NCBI GenBank assembly: GCA_027577415.1
Contig: JANBQS010000475.1
Span: forward strand, 1 to 17,155
DNA length: 17,155 nt
Direction: 5' to 3'
From: Coemansia sp. RSA 922
Taxonomy: Eukaryota; Kickxellomycota; Kickxellomycetes; Kickxellales; Kickxellaceae
Position 1 is the stretch's first letter, and each line of letters opens with the position of its first letter. The notes beneath the pieces were generated by a model. The model searched no databases, was not told where the DNA came from, and saw only the letters and a list, made by a program, of their open reading frames with translations. The position numbers and the translations under genes are program-made. Of this stretch, positions 1-8,833 are shown in pieces.

Positions 1-807
1 AACTCGCTTGTGGAGCCCGTTTCTTTCCGTGTTCCTCGCAAGGCCGAGACCTTCCAGGCTGACATTTACCCGCCTGCCCATGCGGGGAGACCGGCGCTTT
101 CGGCCGACCAGTATTTTGCCGGCCAGGATGCCGAGCCTGTGGTTGTCGATATGGAGACTTTGTTCCGTGACGGTCCGCTGATTGTCGCTGGCGAAGCGCC
201 TGCTCCCGCTTCTGCGACCAAGTTTGTTAGGTGTGGGACCAAGCCTCCGCCATCTGAGCCTAGCCAGAGTTCTCCATCACCACCTGTTGCTACGCAGTCA
301 CCAGTTCGTCGGCTATCGCCTGCTCCACAGGTAGCACTGCCTGTGGAGTCTGAGACTCCGCCATCTCCGCCTCCGACTGCTGCTACTATCACGCCAGCAG
401 TGGTGGCTAGTAACGAGGAGGCGAACCGCCTGAGGGACGAGAATGCGCGTCTCCAGGCACAGCTCGGCCAAGTGCAGGCGCAGGCCGGCGACGCACAGCA
501 GCGCGCCCAACGCGCCGAGCAAGCTGCCGCTGACTCTGAGCAAAGCCTGCGTAGTGTGCGGGCTCAATTGGACGACGCCGTGCAAAAGGCTGCAAAGGAC
601 GCTGATGCCCTCCGCGCTCAGGTGGATGCTGCTACTCAGTCTGTCGATGAGTACAAGGCTCGGCTGGTCAAGGCTGAGGACTCGGCGAAGGAGCATGAAC
701 TCAACTGCCAGGGATTGGAGAAGGAGCTGAGAGACGCTATTGAAGCCGCCAACTCACTGGCCTTGGCGGCTGAAAAGGCGGCTGACTCGCTGCAAGCTAC
801 TCAATGA
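1..807 (+). CDS. Coronin, C-terminal part (5' end outside window)
   Basis: The reading frame is open from the first base to TGA at 805-807, so the N-terminal WD40 propeller lies to the left of the window. The first visible residues carry the conserved segment that follows the coronin propeller (VPRKAETFQADIYPP, then ALSADQYFAGQDAEPVVVDME), which in coronins packs under the propeller. A Pro/Ser/Thr-rich linker follows (about nt 190-405). From about nt 409 to the stop there is a long Ala/Glu/Gln/Arg-rich stretch that reads as coiled coil (RLRDENARLQAQL onward). Coronins bind F-actin and the Arp2/3 complex at cortical actin patches, and the C-terminal coiled coil oligomerises the protein. The coil here (about 130 residues) is clearly longer than the roughly 30-50 residue coil of short coronins. 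Family assignment is secure; the start and any upstream introns cannot be seen. Confidence 0.88.
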   Translation, partial: NSLVEPVSFRVPRKAETFQADIYPPAHAGRPALSADQYFAGQDAEPVVVDMETLFRDGPLIVAGEAPAPASATKFVRCGTKPPPSEPSQSSPSPPVATQSPVRRLSPAPQVALPVESETPPSPPPTAATITPAVVASNEEANRLRDENARLQAQLGQVQAQAGDAQQRAQRAEQAAADSEQSLRSVRAQLDDAVQKAAKDADALRAQVDAATQSVDEYKARLVKAEDSAKEHELNCQGLEKELRDAIEAANSLALAAEKAADSLQATQ

Positions 808-997
808 ACGGTTTTCCTTTTATGGCTTACTAAACTTACACATGGGCTAGTTTTTTGTTGCTGAAACGTTGGAGTTTCTCGAGAATCCATCATCCCTCTT
901 TTTTTTCTTTTCTTTTTCTCTTTATCTATTTTTCGAAATTAAAGTATTCTTTATCTTTTATTTTTTTTGTGTGTACTAATTTATTCTCTTCTTTATC
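808..997 (+). promoter_or_regulatory. Short spacer: coronin 3' end and bZIP promoter
   Basis: This 190-bp spacer must hold both the 3' UTR of the coronin gene and the promoter of the bZIP gene. It contains long pyrimidine tracts (about 896-970) directly before the bZIP ATG, a layout common in fungal promoters. A perfect 10-bp palindrome TTCTCGAGAA lies at 876-885. No clear TATA box is seen on the plus strand. Confidence 0.4.
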
Positions 998-3853
998 ATG
1001 GCTCCTTCAGCGCTAAAGCCTCGTACTCGTGCTATAGCTGCAAAGCCCGCCGCCACGTACCCAGCTTCTCCGCCGACAGCCAGCCCCGACGCCAATTCGC
1101 CTACCTTACATCCCGCCTCGGCTCTGGGAGAGCCATATATTGACCAGAGTCGACTATTACAGGGATACTCACAACCGCATATGAGTAATGTCCTGGACGT
1201 TTTCCACCCTATGGCGGCCAGTGTGTCGTCGCCGCCACAGATATCTTCCGCTGCGGGTACGTTTATGTTGGCGCCTACACAACCACTGGGTGGGGCCGCG
1301 TCGCCTGCTTGGTCAGTCAGTTCGGCGAGTCTCAATGGGGATATTGTTATTGCTGCGCCACCAGCCACTTTTTATAGCCCAACAACAGGCGGTATGTTTG
1401 ACAGTGCGGCACAAGAGTGGCTGGTAGCTGGAGCTGGGGTATCGCACGAGATTATGTTTCCGGGACTGGCTCACTTACCAGTGTCTTCAGCGCTTGTTAA
1501 TAGCTCGGCCTTGGCTACTACTGCTGCTAATGATGCGGCTGTGCTTGATGGCTGGCTGCAGCAGTTTGTCAACGCAGAAGCTATTGAAGGCGTTGACAGG
1601 CGTGCTCAGAGTCTAGACTCTGGTATTCTAGAGTCGCTGACCGATAGCCAGTTGGAGCAGCGTTTGGGGTCACCTCATTCTGTGGACTCTGTTACGGGGT
1701 TGCTTGACTCTGAGGTGGCAGCTATTGCTGGCACTTTGTCGTCTGATGTCTTGGCGTCGATGATTTCTTCTGTTAGCTACTGTTCGACTCCCGCTAACCC
1801 GTCGTCTGAGCTGAGTATGCTGGCCGCTCTTCCCTTTGCCACGGCTAATATTGCGCCGCAAAAGACCCTGGCTAGTTCTGAGCCACCGAACAAAAAACAA
1901 CGAGGTTCGTCGCCTGCTCGCAAGACGCCTGAGAATGGTCGGGGGTATTCGCCTATCTGTAATGCTGGCAGTAGCATTGTGCCAAATACTGCGAGTCCTA
2001 CTGCTCCTTCTGCGAACCATAGCCGGCCCCAGCCAGCTGGAAGCAGTAACGCTTCTTCTTCTTCAGTGTCACCTTCTGTGCGTGCGAAAGTAGCTGCCAC
2101 CCGTCATATGGTCCCACTTGCGCCGCGTCAGGTTTCGCCGCCTAGTGAAAATACTTTGGGCGCTAAGCTCGAGTCGACGGCGTCTGGAGCGCAGTCGTCG
2201 AGCTCAGGCTCTAACACGCCACCGGGACTCAGCGTGTTGGCCAAGATTGCGCAAAAGCAGGCGCCTATTCAAGTCAAGGTCGAAGACCCACAGACGCTAC
2301 GGCCTATTGCGCAAGCATGCTCGCCGCAGAGCCGCCTACACTGTGCGCCGCAGAGCCGTTCAAATGACGCATCTGAGAAAGCCGACTGCTCGACACTTTT
2401 GATGGCAGCGGCAATGTCGTCTACTGGGGGCGAGACTGTAGCGCAAAAGAGACAGGAGCGGCTGATCAAGAACCGAGCAGCAGCACTGTTGAGCAGAAAG
2501 CGTAAGCGCGATTATATGACCAAGTTAGAGTCTGAAGTCGAGGAACTGCGCGAGTCTAATGTGTCGATGGCTAGGCGGCTAGAGGAAATGGAGCAGAGGT
2601 TGAATGCACTTGCGGCTGAACGCGATGAGCTGCGCCGCGTGAACGCTTCGGCTGCTGCTCCTCAGGCGTCTTCGACTACTAGTCAGTCAACGTCATCGGA
2701 GAACAAGTCGTCGGAGGACAGTGGCAAGTCTGCGAGTGGGGATACTTCTGGCAATAGCGCAGAGTCGTCATCTCAGGCGGCAGAAAAGCCAGACGATGCT
2801 ATGGAAGTCGACGGCCAGAGCACATTGAGTTTCTTGGGGACCGACGGTATTTCAGCCAAGATCAGCAGACTAGCAACTATCCAGCCACGTGCACCTAAAA
2901 GACAGACCGAGCAGCAGAGTAACAAGCAGCGTGCGACTGGCGCGCTGCTAATGGCTGTCCTATTTTCGTTCTCGCTATTCACATTGCCGTCCCTCTATAC
3001 CTCTGATAGCCAAATAGCGACTGGCGGGTCTCAGAGTGCTGGTATGCCGGTTCATGCATTGCCGGCTGCTGAGCAGCGGCTGTTGATAAGCGATGTCATT
3101 GAGCAGCAAAGAGTTTTGCCTGACGACGAGCATTCAGCCGTGGCCGGGTCTCCGCTTTTGGAGCGTGTGCGGAGGTCGATCTCGGAACTCGCCCAGCAGG
3201 TTGACGATGCCCAGGCCCAGCCTAATAATAGTAGTGCACGTGTGCGGCCGATGACTATGGAGGAAAGCGCCGGCCTGCATGCCTGGATTAAGCACGGCCT
3301 AACCGGCGACACCCGCACTGATGGCCATGCTATTGGAGCGCCGCAAGAGGAAGTGACGTCGTCGCTATCTGTCGTGCGCAATTCTCCACATGTGAATCGC
3401 CAGCTCGACTATGCCATGTTGTACTGTCCCTCGATGCAGCATGTTTTGCTTGGTGGCGGTGTCGCTGACTCTGTGTACAAGCCTAGTGCGCCTCGTGTCA
3501 TCCCTGCCCCCGTTGTTGCTGAGCCTAGAACACTGGACGACGTCGATGACTCTGTGCCAGTGGTTGCTGATGAGCGCTTGGCGTCTTCTCGGGTGGAGAA
3601 ACATGGCTCAGCTGACTTGCTGGTTCCGACCCAGGCTGGTGAAAGCCTATTGCCTAGGCCCAGGATGTCGCTCTACTCGCCGGTTGTCGCTAGGGGTGGT
3701 CTCGTTGATGACGATATTCTGGCACCCTGGGAGGAGTATGCTAAAGTGGATCCGGCTGTGGCTGGAGGTAGGCAAAAGTACCTGCGCATCGATGTAGAAG
3801 TCGTTGGAAGTCGGTGGGTGACTGCAGACAAGTTTGCTAGTGGATTATACTAA
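998..3853 (+). CDS. Membrane-anchored bZIP transcription factor, ATF6/CREB3-like layout
   Basis: This is a single 951-codon frame. Residues 1-480 are Ser/Pro/Ala-rich with no recognised domain and include a basic cluster PNKKQRGSSPARK near residue 296. Residues 485-549 form a bZIP: the basic region has N492 and R500 in the NxxAAxLSRxRK pattern, and the zipper positions are L510, L517, M524, M531, L538 and L545. A Ser-rich linker leads to one hydrophobic segment at 646-667 (ATGALLMAVLFSFSLFTLPSLY), followed by about 284 residues. Known family: animal ATF6 and CREB3 factors sit in the ER membrane with the bZIP in the cytosol and are released by proteolysis in the Golgi. Inference: this protein uses the same type II layout. 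N-glycosylation sequons at N743/N744 fit a lumenal C-terminus. R694-L-L-I, 27 residues after the membrane segment, is only loosely like a site-1 protease site. The basic region resembles ATF6/Hac1-type factors, but orthology is not shown. It ends 73 bp from the convergent reductase gene. Confidence 0.85.
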   Translation: MAPSALKPRTRAIAAKPAATYPASPPTASPDANSPTLHPASALGEPYIDQSRLLQGYSQPHMSNVLDVFHPMAASVSSPPQISSAAGTFMLAPTQPLGGAASPAWSVSSASLNGDIVIAAPPATFYSPTTGGMFDSAAQEWLVAGAGVSHEIMFPGLAHLPVSSALVNSSALATTAANDAAVLDGWLQQFVNAEAIEGVDRRAQSLDSGILESLTDSQLEQRLGSPHSVDSVTGLLDSEVAAIAGTLSSDVLASMISSVSYCSTPANPSSELSMLAALPFATANIAPQKTLASSEPPNKKQRGSSPARKTPENGRGYSPICNAGSSIVPNTASPTAPSANHSRPQPAGSSNASSSSVSPSVRAKVAATRHMVPLAPRQVSPPSENTLGAKLESTASGAQSSSSGSNTPPGLSVLAKIAQKQAPIQVKVEDPQTLRPIAQACSPQSRLHCAPQSRSNDASEKADCSTLLMAAAMSSTGGETVAQKRQERLIKNRAAALLSRKRKRDYMTKLESEVEELRESNVSMARRLEEMEQRLNALAAERDELRRVNASAAAPQASSTTSQSTSSENKSSEDSGKSASGDTSGNSAESSSQAAEKPDDAMEVDGQSTLSFLGTDGISAKISRLATIQPRAPKRQTEQQSNKQRATGALLMAVLFSFSLFTLPSLYTSDSQIATGGSQSAGMPVHALPAAEQRLLISDVIEQQRVLPDDEHSAVAGSPLLERVRRSISELAQQVDDAQAQPNNSSARVRPMTMEESAGLHAWIKHGLTGDTRTDGHAIGAPQEEVTSSLSVVRNSPHVNRQLDYAMLYCPSMQHVLLGGGVADSVYKPSAPRVIPAPVVAEPRTLDDVDDSVPVVADERLASSRVEKHGSADLLVPTQAGESLLPRPRMSLYSPVVARGGLVDDDILAPWEEYAKVDPAVAGGRQKYLRIDVEVVGSRWVTADKFASGLY

Positions 3854-3926
3854 GTAATAATTAATTTGTCAAGATATAATAAGAAAAAGAAAAAGTACAG
3901 AAAAAAAAATAAATAGGACTTGGTGT

Positions 3927-4999
3927 TTACTTGGTATAGCCTTCTTCGATCATAGTTGTCAGTGCGTAGAGTGCGCGCATATGTGGTACGTCAACGCCGT
4001 GTTTCTCAGCTAGTGCAATGGGGTTCTTGAGTATGACGTCGCGCTCCATTGGCCTTTTACACTGAGAATCGACGAGCATTGAAGTGTAAACAGGTACCGG
4101 GATAGACTTTATATAATCAGTAGCCGACTGCGGATCCACAATACCGTCAACACCAGGGAAAGACTTTCCTGTAACAATCTTGCCCAAAACAAAGATCTCT
4201 GCCATAGATTCCTCCAGCAGCCACTTGCAATGCGAGTTATTGACCATTTCTTGGCAGCTAGACCCGCCACAAATAACAGAGACCGGGTTAGTAGACCCGT
4301 TAAGGATATGTTTCTGCCACCGGTATGGCTGAATATCAGCCTCGATCATACAAGAGACGCCCTGAGATTCGAACGCAGAGAAAAGGAACTGCAATCTGTC
4401 ATGGTACCTATCAGCCACGCTCCTTGGCGCGTTGTGCAGGCCAGCAGCCAAAAGAGAGAACCCTCCGTGACGCAACTCGCCAGGACACTCTTGCTTTACG
4501 CTAACGAACGATACTGAGCTGACTAGCGGGTTATTGGGAAACCGTTTAGCAAATGGCTCTTCGATGCCTATACCGTTCTGGAATAAAACTATCATCGTAT
4601 TGGGTCCCACTGCTGCAGCTACGCGCTCAGAGCTATCGTATATGTTTGGTAGTGCTTTAAGCGCTACTATCACATAGTCGTATGCTGGTCCTTCGGCTTC
4701 TACGGCTTGCTCGACTGTTTGGTAAACGCCTTTGGGTCGGTATATGCCGGATCCAAATTGTGCGGAGGTTATTAGATAACCAGTGTTCTTCACCTGAGTG
4801 TAGTTCGAACGGCATACTATGGATACTGTAACGTCGCGCGATAGACTTAGACGCCAGGCGAATAGCCCTCCTATGGCTCCACCGCCAACTACAGTTTATG
4901 AAATGAAATACGTCAGTATGCATATTTGCTGCAGAACTGGATGATGCAGGGTGTGGTTTCCGAGAACTTACCGATGAGTACGCGTGCCTTGAGTTCCAT
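3927..4999 (-). CDS. 2-dehydropantoate 2-reductase (ketopantoate reductase), two exons
   Basis: The enzyme reduces 2-dehydropantoate to pantoate with NADPH in the pantothenate (CoA precursor) pathway. The continuous frame lacks the N-terminal nucleotide-binding motif. Joining exon 1 (4972-4999, 28 nt, ATG at 4999-4997) to exon 2 (3927-4888) across an 83-nt intron gives 329 codons plus stop and creates MELKARVLIVGGGAIGG, a proper GxGxxG dinucleotide fold, followed by the arginine of VCRSNY for the NADP phosphate. Other family positions visible are K87 (VALKA), N114 in FQNGIG, K202 in WQKHILN (the catalytic lysine position) and E291 in KRPMERDVI. The length fits the family (about 300-350). It is convergent with the bZIP gene, and a TATATAAG box lies upstream. 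Fungi often carry several reductase paralogues, so I do not equate it with yeast PAN5. Family assignment is secure and the exon join very likely. Confidence 0.92.
4889..4971 (-). other. Spliceosomal intron of the ketopantoate reductase gene
   Basis: On the minus strand this 83-nt segment begins GTAAGT, ends CTGTAG and has a branch-like CTGAC at 4912-4916, 24 nt before the 3' end. Removing it restores an unbroken Rossmann motif across the junction (codon ATC, then G|TT, then GGC). It is the only intron I can support in the window. Confidence 0.9.
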
Positions 5000-5138
5000 A
5001 GTGAAGGATTATAAAAAAAAAGTTAGCAAGAGTTAAAAAAAAAAAAAGAAAAAGTTGGTGTGAGAAAAAAGTACAAAAAGGATGTGTAACTTGTTCAGTG
5101 GTGAAGGAAATCATTTTATCCCGCGCCTCCCCTAGGCC

Positions 5139-5146
5139 CTTATATA
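5139..5146 (-). promoter_or_regulatory. TATA box candidate for the reductase gene
   Basis: The minus strand reads CGCCTATATAAGGGC, with TATATAAG about 140 bp upstream of the reductase ATG at 4999. Position and sequence suit a fungal TATA box. No transcript start can be seen from sequence alone. Confidence 0.4.
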
Positions 5147-5149
5147 GGC

Positions 5150-6058
5150 GATTGCCACCCCCAACCCATCGCAGAGTGGAAGTGGCGGACGTAGCACAGG
5201 AGTACATGAGGGGTCTCTGGGCATTGGCGCCTCGCATTAAATTTTGGTTTCTTCAAAAAGTGCTTGGCATATATTGCTTTCTTGGAAGAAGAAAAAAATA
5301 TATTCTTTCTATTTTAGTTGTCGATTAGTTGTCTACATCGTCTGTGAATTTTTTTCTCTCATGGCCATTGTCTTTTTTTTTCAGTTATAACAATAATAAT
5401 AAAAAATGTGCTTGTCAAAAAAAGTCAGATGATGTCTAGGCACTCCCCCCCCCTGTTTATTGCACACACCCCTCTCATTTTTTCTCAATGACGGCCAATT
5501 AAAAATTGATAAAGCCCCTTTAGGACCTAGACCGGCCCCATCTGGTCTATTAATGTCCTTGTCGTCATGAACGTCAACAGCAAACAGTACATCCCACCGT
5601 TGCCCTTTCGTCTAGCCCTCCCTTTTTTTATGACTTGCAAAAAGATCACAACAAACCAACAATTAAAAAAGACTACAAATGACTATATTGTTTCCAAGGA
5701 TTTCTCCTTCCTTACTTTTTCTCCTTTAATGTCTCAGTGGCGTCAGGTTTCTAAAAACTAATTTTTTTGTTGATGTTCTTCTGCAGGTCGCTCCGCCTCA
5801 TTTTTTTTTCATGCCGCTGATGTCGCTAAAATTAACTACAATCCTGATTCCATGTTTGACAAGTACCGATTATTAGTGGAGGTGGTCGCTATTCCAAATG
5901 TCATTGTCTTTTTTATTATTAAGCAACTGAGCGGAGCGCCTTTCGTGGCGTAGATGCACCTTGCAGATCGTGGTATATCATGCTCCATGCAGCGGAACAA
6001 CGACAGGTGCTCTCTTCGCGTCAGCTTGCAGCATATATTAAGTCATTATGTACCAACA
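5150..6058. other. Gene-free AT-rich spacer
   Basis: About 900 bp of low-complexity, AT-rich sequence with homopolymer runs (for example a C run near 5443-5453 and many T runs). Short open frames exist (5098-5328 and 5567-5761, plus strand), but their products have no recognisable domain, a composition driven by the DNA, and no copy elsewhere in the window. I see no RNA gene, mobile element or repeat here. It marks the start of the AT-rich island between the conserved left and right arms. Confidence 0.5.
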
Positions 6059-6893
6059 TCAATTTACAACATTGCTAACAACTAAACCATGTCGCTGATA
6101 GTGGGCAAAAACACCCTTGCGCCTAAGGTGAAAAGCCTTAATACTGCAATGCTTTGGGCTCTTAGTGCCAAAGAGTTGGCTGAAAATGACCAGGTCGGGC
6201 TTCGAATTGCAGGCTTGCACGTAGTCAACCAGCTTGCGAGTCTCGTCCTCCGTCCACCTCGACGAATGCAATTTGTTATTCAAAATCTGCAAATGACTCG
6301 TCAAGGTACGAAGAGGTACAACCAACTCCAATGCCGCAAGTTTGGCAGTTGTCTGACCCGCGGCAATGCGATTCGTCAAATCGTCAATGGCGATCCACAT
6401 AAAGTTTGACACGGCTTGATAGATCACTAGAGCTTGTGCTGGATAATGTTCGTTGATAAATCCCGGTAATGCGGCCGACCATGCTTTGCGAAAACAAATC
6501 CGGATCGTACTGCCAGCTGGCCTTGCCAACGCCGTGCTGGTTAAGCTCAAGACACTCAAACAGGCCAAGCCTCGTTGCTTGGCTGGCTTGTGACCAGTCA
6601 ACAGCACAACTTGACTTGCACTGCCTTTGAACCTCGCTATTAACCTGACTCTCGTGGTCATACTTGCCTTGTTTGCATTTACGCCCACGATTAATAGTAC
6701 TAAACTGCACTCTACATGCTGTCACAGAACGACCAAGTCTCTTGCTAACTAGATCCCACATGGCCGTCACATTTGTCCTAGGTCCATCAATCATACTCAA
6801 TAGTGGTTCATTAGCACAAAATTTTTCTAGGTTTCGAGGGCTTCTGCCCTTTGCATGAGGTTGGAACTATCCAGGTCTTAGATTTAATTATTT
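6059..6893 (-). pseudogene. Relic of a protein with three Myb/SANT-like repeats
   Basis: Two overlapping minus-strand frames carry complementary parts of what looks like one Myb-repeat protein. The first frame is open from about 6893 to a TGA near 6390. It holds a partial repeat (MWDLVSKRLGRSVTACRVQF) and a second (VDWSQASQATRLGLFECLEL, then ASWQYDPDLFSQSMVGRITG). The second frame, ending at 6059, holds the third repeat (SRWTEDETRKLVDYVQACN, then VIFSQLFGTKSPKHCSIKAF). Moving from the first to the second needs a +1 shift in the linker around 6390-6480. I see no convincing GT...AG pair there. The first repeat lacks its leading tryptophan helix, and no ATG opens the frame at its upstream end. 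Myb/SANT repeats bind DNA, but this copy looks broken. It could instead be a poorly resolved multi-exon gene or contain a sequencing error; the repeats themselves are moderately convincing. Confidence 0.55.
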
Positions 6894-7129
6894 AGGTTTA
6901 TTTTGGATTAGTCAAGGCTGCGAGACGATCTTGTTGTCAAGGACCATTTGCTCGAACTCATACAGGGCTCCAATACAACGACTTCATCGCTCCCTCCAAT
7001 GTCGGAGAATAGCACATCAGAATAAGCAGGGTGTAAAGAAAGAAAAAAGACTTGTGTACAAATCAATAATAATGACCTAAATATCCCGAAACGGGCATTG
7101 CACACTACTTCATTAACCTAGCAGCTAGC

Positions 7130-7483
7130 CTACCAAAATATTCTATGATTTGGCAAGTGATTAACTACATTATCCAGATATATTTTAAATTGGCTATCTT
7201 CAATATCTTCGGCTACCCTGTTTACATAGCTATCAAAATATATATAATTATTTTTAAATTTACTTTCGTCCTCAGGATTAAAAATGCCGAGGAGTTTAAA
7301 CGAAATGACATTTAAATCAACCAGCCCTATTATAAATTCCTTTTCGCCTGAGTATTCAACAAGACGTAGCTTGTTTAGTGCCTCAGTGGCAAAGGAATAT
7401 ACAATATAGACTCTTTCAGCACTACGGATAAATTCATTATATTCTCCTTTGTTGCTAAAGAATTTGGTTGTAATAGAGTCCAT
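7130..7483 (-). CDS. Array gene copy A: small protein, thioredoxin-fold-like, function unknown
   Basis: I do not recognise this 117-residue protein. The start is taken as the ATG at 7483-7481: it aligns with copy C (SITTK), and an upstream in-frame start at 7606 would lie in front of the TATA box. The order of predicted elements is helix (EYNEFIRSA), strand (RVYIVYS, 24-30), helix (TEALNKL), strand (FIIGLVDL, 50-57), then NYIYFDSYVNRV (80-91) and a C-terminal helix (FKIYLDNVVNHL). This order and the spacing resemble a thioredoxin fold. The CxxC position reads SFAT, there is no cysteine, and the proline normally before the fourth strand is missing, so a dithiol redox role is unlikely. There is no signal peptide or membrane segment. 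Roughly 70 percent of residues match copy C by eye, and the flanks match too. TATA box and CRE-like site lie upstream. Fold assignment is inference. Confidence 0.72.
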   Translation of the reverse strand: MDSITTKFFSNKGEYNEFIRSAERVYIVYSFATEALNKLRLVEYSGEKEFIIGLVDLNVISFKLLGIFNPEDESKFKNNYIYFDSYVNRVAEDIEDSQFKIYLDNVVNHLPNHRIFW

Positions 7484-7584
7484 TGAATAGCAGTTTACAG
7501 AAATTGGTGCCAAAAACAAGTGGAGAGTAGTGGATGTGATGGAGGGATAATTGTAGAAAAAGTAAAATAGCAGGAAGGGAGCTC

Positions 7585-7691
7585 TTTTTATACCAGGCGA
7601 GCTCAAGCAAGCCCTCCGAAAATTCGATTTGTAAATGCAAATTATTGGGAGGAGGGGCAGTCAGAGAGCGATACTTGAAAAACTGACATCA
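7585..7691 (-). promoter_or_regulatory. Core promoter of copy A: TATAAAAA and CRE-like TGACATCA
   Basis: On the minus strand TATAAAAA lies at 7592-7585, about 100 bp before the copy A ATG, inside a block (GCCTGGTATAAAAAGAGC) nearly identical in all three copies. TGACATCA, one base off the TGACGTCA CRE palindrome, lies at 7684-7691, 92 bp further upstream, and the sequence around it (AAACTGAC.TCATGCTTTCAA) is also shared by all three units. Confidence 0.6.
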
Positions 7692-7781
7692 TGCTTTCAA
7701 CGTATCTGCACTTGGAATTGCAGTTTGCATTCAAACTGTCAAAGGAGGCAAAGGTTCTTTGGGGCTTTTTTTTCAAAGAAG

Positions 7782-7802
7782 CAACTGTCATTATGACAGC
7801 TG
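7782..7802. promoter_or_regulatory. Near-perfect palindrome in the distal element of copy A
   Basis: CTGTCAT and its exact reverse complement ATGACAG are separated by one T. Two further flanking base pairs also match if one mismatch is allowed. The element belongs to a distal block (from about 7735) that recurs upstream of copies B and C. The short spacer suggests a site for a dimeric DNA-binding protein; which one is unknown. Confidence 0.45.
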
Positions 7803-8382
7803 AGTAAACCTTTTATTACAAGATGATTACATAGAGGGTGTAATGCTGGCAAGTCTGTTGGGATGTGCTGAGCTGCAGCTTTGGCTGCAAAAAGCTGAAA
7901 ATTTTGCTGTTTCAACACAAATGGATAGTAGGAGGAAGACAAATGGTTGGAGCAGGCAAAAGCCCTTTTGGCACTATTTTTTCCTTTAAAAAATGCAAGA
8001 CAAATAAGCAAAGAACTTCCTTTGGCCATTTGCCTATTTCTTGCCACAAGCCCAACGGCTGTCAATAGAATTGGGGTAGAAAGAATTTCCTGCACAACCT
8101 GTCCTTCTCCTAACCGTTAGATTTGTGAACAATTGCCTCCCATTGAAGACAATCCATTGTCTAGTTGTGTTTTTCCTATGAGAGCCCAAGGGAAATGATT
8201 GTGTAAAGGCAACTATAGCTTAGCCTAACTTATGTGCGTATGTTTTATCACAATATTATTCAGTAAAATGAGTAAGAAAAGTTAACTTGTATGGTACCTA
8301 GTAAAGGTCTAATGAGAGAATGAATGTGGCGAACTCACATATATGAGGTGACAGACCATCGATTATGAGTACTTTATTGAAG

Positions 8383-8739
8383 CTACTGGTGATATACTAT
8401 AAGGGATGGAAAGTGTTTTCTGACAGCTTCTATGTAACTCTTAAATGGATCGCTATTGTCAATAGCCACCGATACTCCGTTTGTATATGAGTCAAATTGC
8501 ATTTCATTAGCTTCGAAGGGGCTGTCAACATTCAAGCTCCTGCCACTTAATGGGTCATAATGAACCTGGCTCACATCAATCAACCCAATACTAATCTCAT
8601 TACCCTCGTACTCGATATCCTTTAACTTCTTCAGTTTATCAGTGTCACGAGAAAATATAACATATGCGTGGCCTTTTCCATGTATAAAATCGTCTTCTTG
8701 TTCTTTGCCTATTAGTTCGGTAATTGTAGCACGAGTCAT
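8383..8739 (-). CDS. Array gene copy B: diverged small thioredoxin-fold-like protein
   Basis: This 118-residue protein of unknown function is clearly related to copies A and C but much diverged. Shared positions include DDFI (16-19), YVIFS (26-30), L36 and KL (38-39), EYEG (43-46), IGLID (51-55), and FDSYTNGV in the last third, followed by a C-terminal helix (PFKSYIEAVRKHF). Where thioredoxins have CxxC this copy reads SRDT, and it contains no cysteine. There is no signal peptide or membrane segment. The first six residues differ fully from the other copies, so the ATG at 8739 was chosen from the frame and the position of the TATA box about 95 bp upstream. That the frame stays open despite strong divergence suggests selection on the protein. 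A redox role is unlikely. Confidence 0.7.
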   Translation of the reverse strand: MTRATITELIGKEQEDDFIHGKGHAYVIFSRDTDKLKKLKDIEYEGNEISIGLIDVSQVHYDPLSGRSLNVDSPFEANEMQFDSYTNGVSVAIDNSDPFKSYIEAVRKHFPSLIVYHQ

Positions 8740-8833
8740 TGTATAGAGGTCTACTATGGCTAATATAAAAAAAGGTGACTAGTGGATATAATAGAGGAAT
8801 AATTGTAGAAGAAAAACAGCAGGAAGGGCGCTC

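Larger units (their letters stand above)
6990..8330 (-). repeat. Tandem unit A (gene, promoter and distal element)
   Basis: This is the outermost repeat unit in the array. Its 3' flank (6990-7130) matches 9712-9850 beside copy C almost base for base for about 130 bp. Its distal part shares blocks with unit B, including 29 identical bases at 8167-8195 and 9427-9455 (containing TTCCTATGAGAGCCCAAGGG). Boundaries are approximate because similarity fades gradually. I see no terminal inverted repeats or target-site duplications that would mark a transposon. Confidence 0.65.

Noticed and set aside
876..885. TTCTCGAGAA as a heat-shock element in the bZIP promoter
   Set aside because: The TTC and GAA blocks are separated by four bases, not the two required, so it is only a short palindrome.
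5098..5761. Plus-strand frames 5098-5328 and 5567-5761 as small genes
   Set aside because: No domain, no paralogue, low-complexity composition, and the first overlaps the reductase promoter.
6912..6980. A minus-strand stretch reading ALYEFEQMVLDNKIVSQP before a stop, like a protein C-terminus
   Set aside because: Only about 20 codons, closed upstream by a stop, and I cannot name a parent family; it may be a relic of an exon but is not supported enough to annotate.
7484..7606. Longer start for array copy A (and likewise 10213-10380 for copy C)
   Set aside because: The extensions run through the shared TATA box and leader and are not alike between the copies at protein level.
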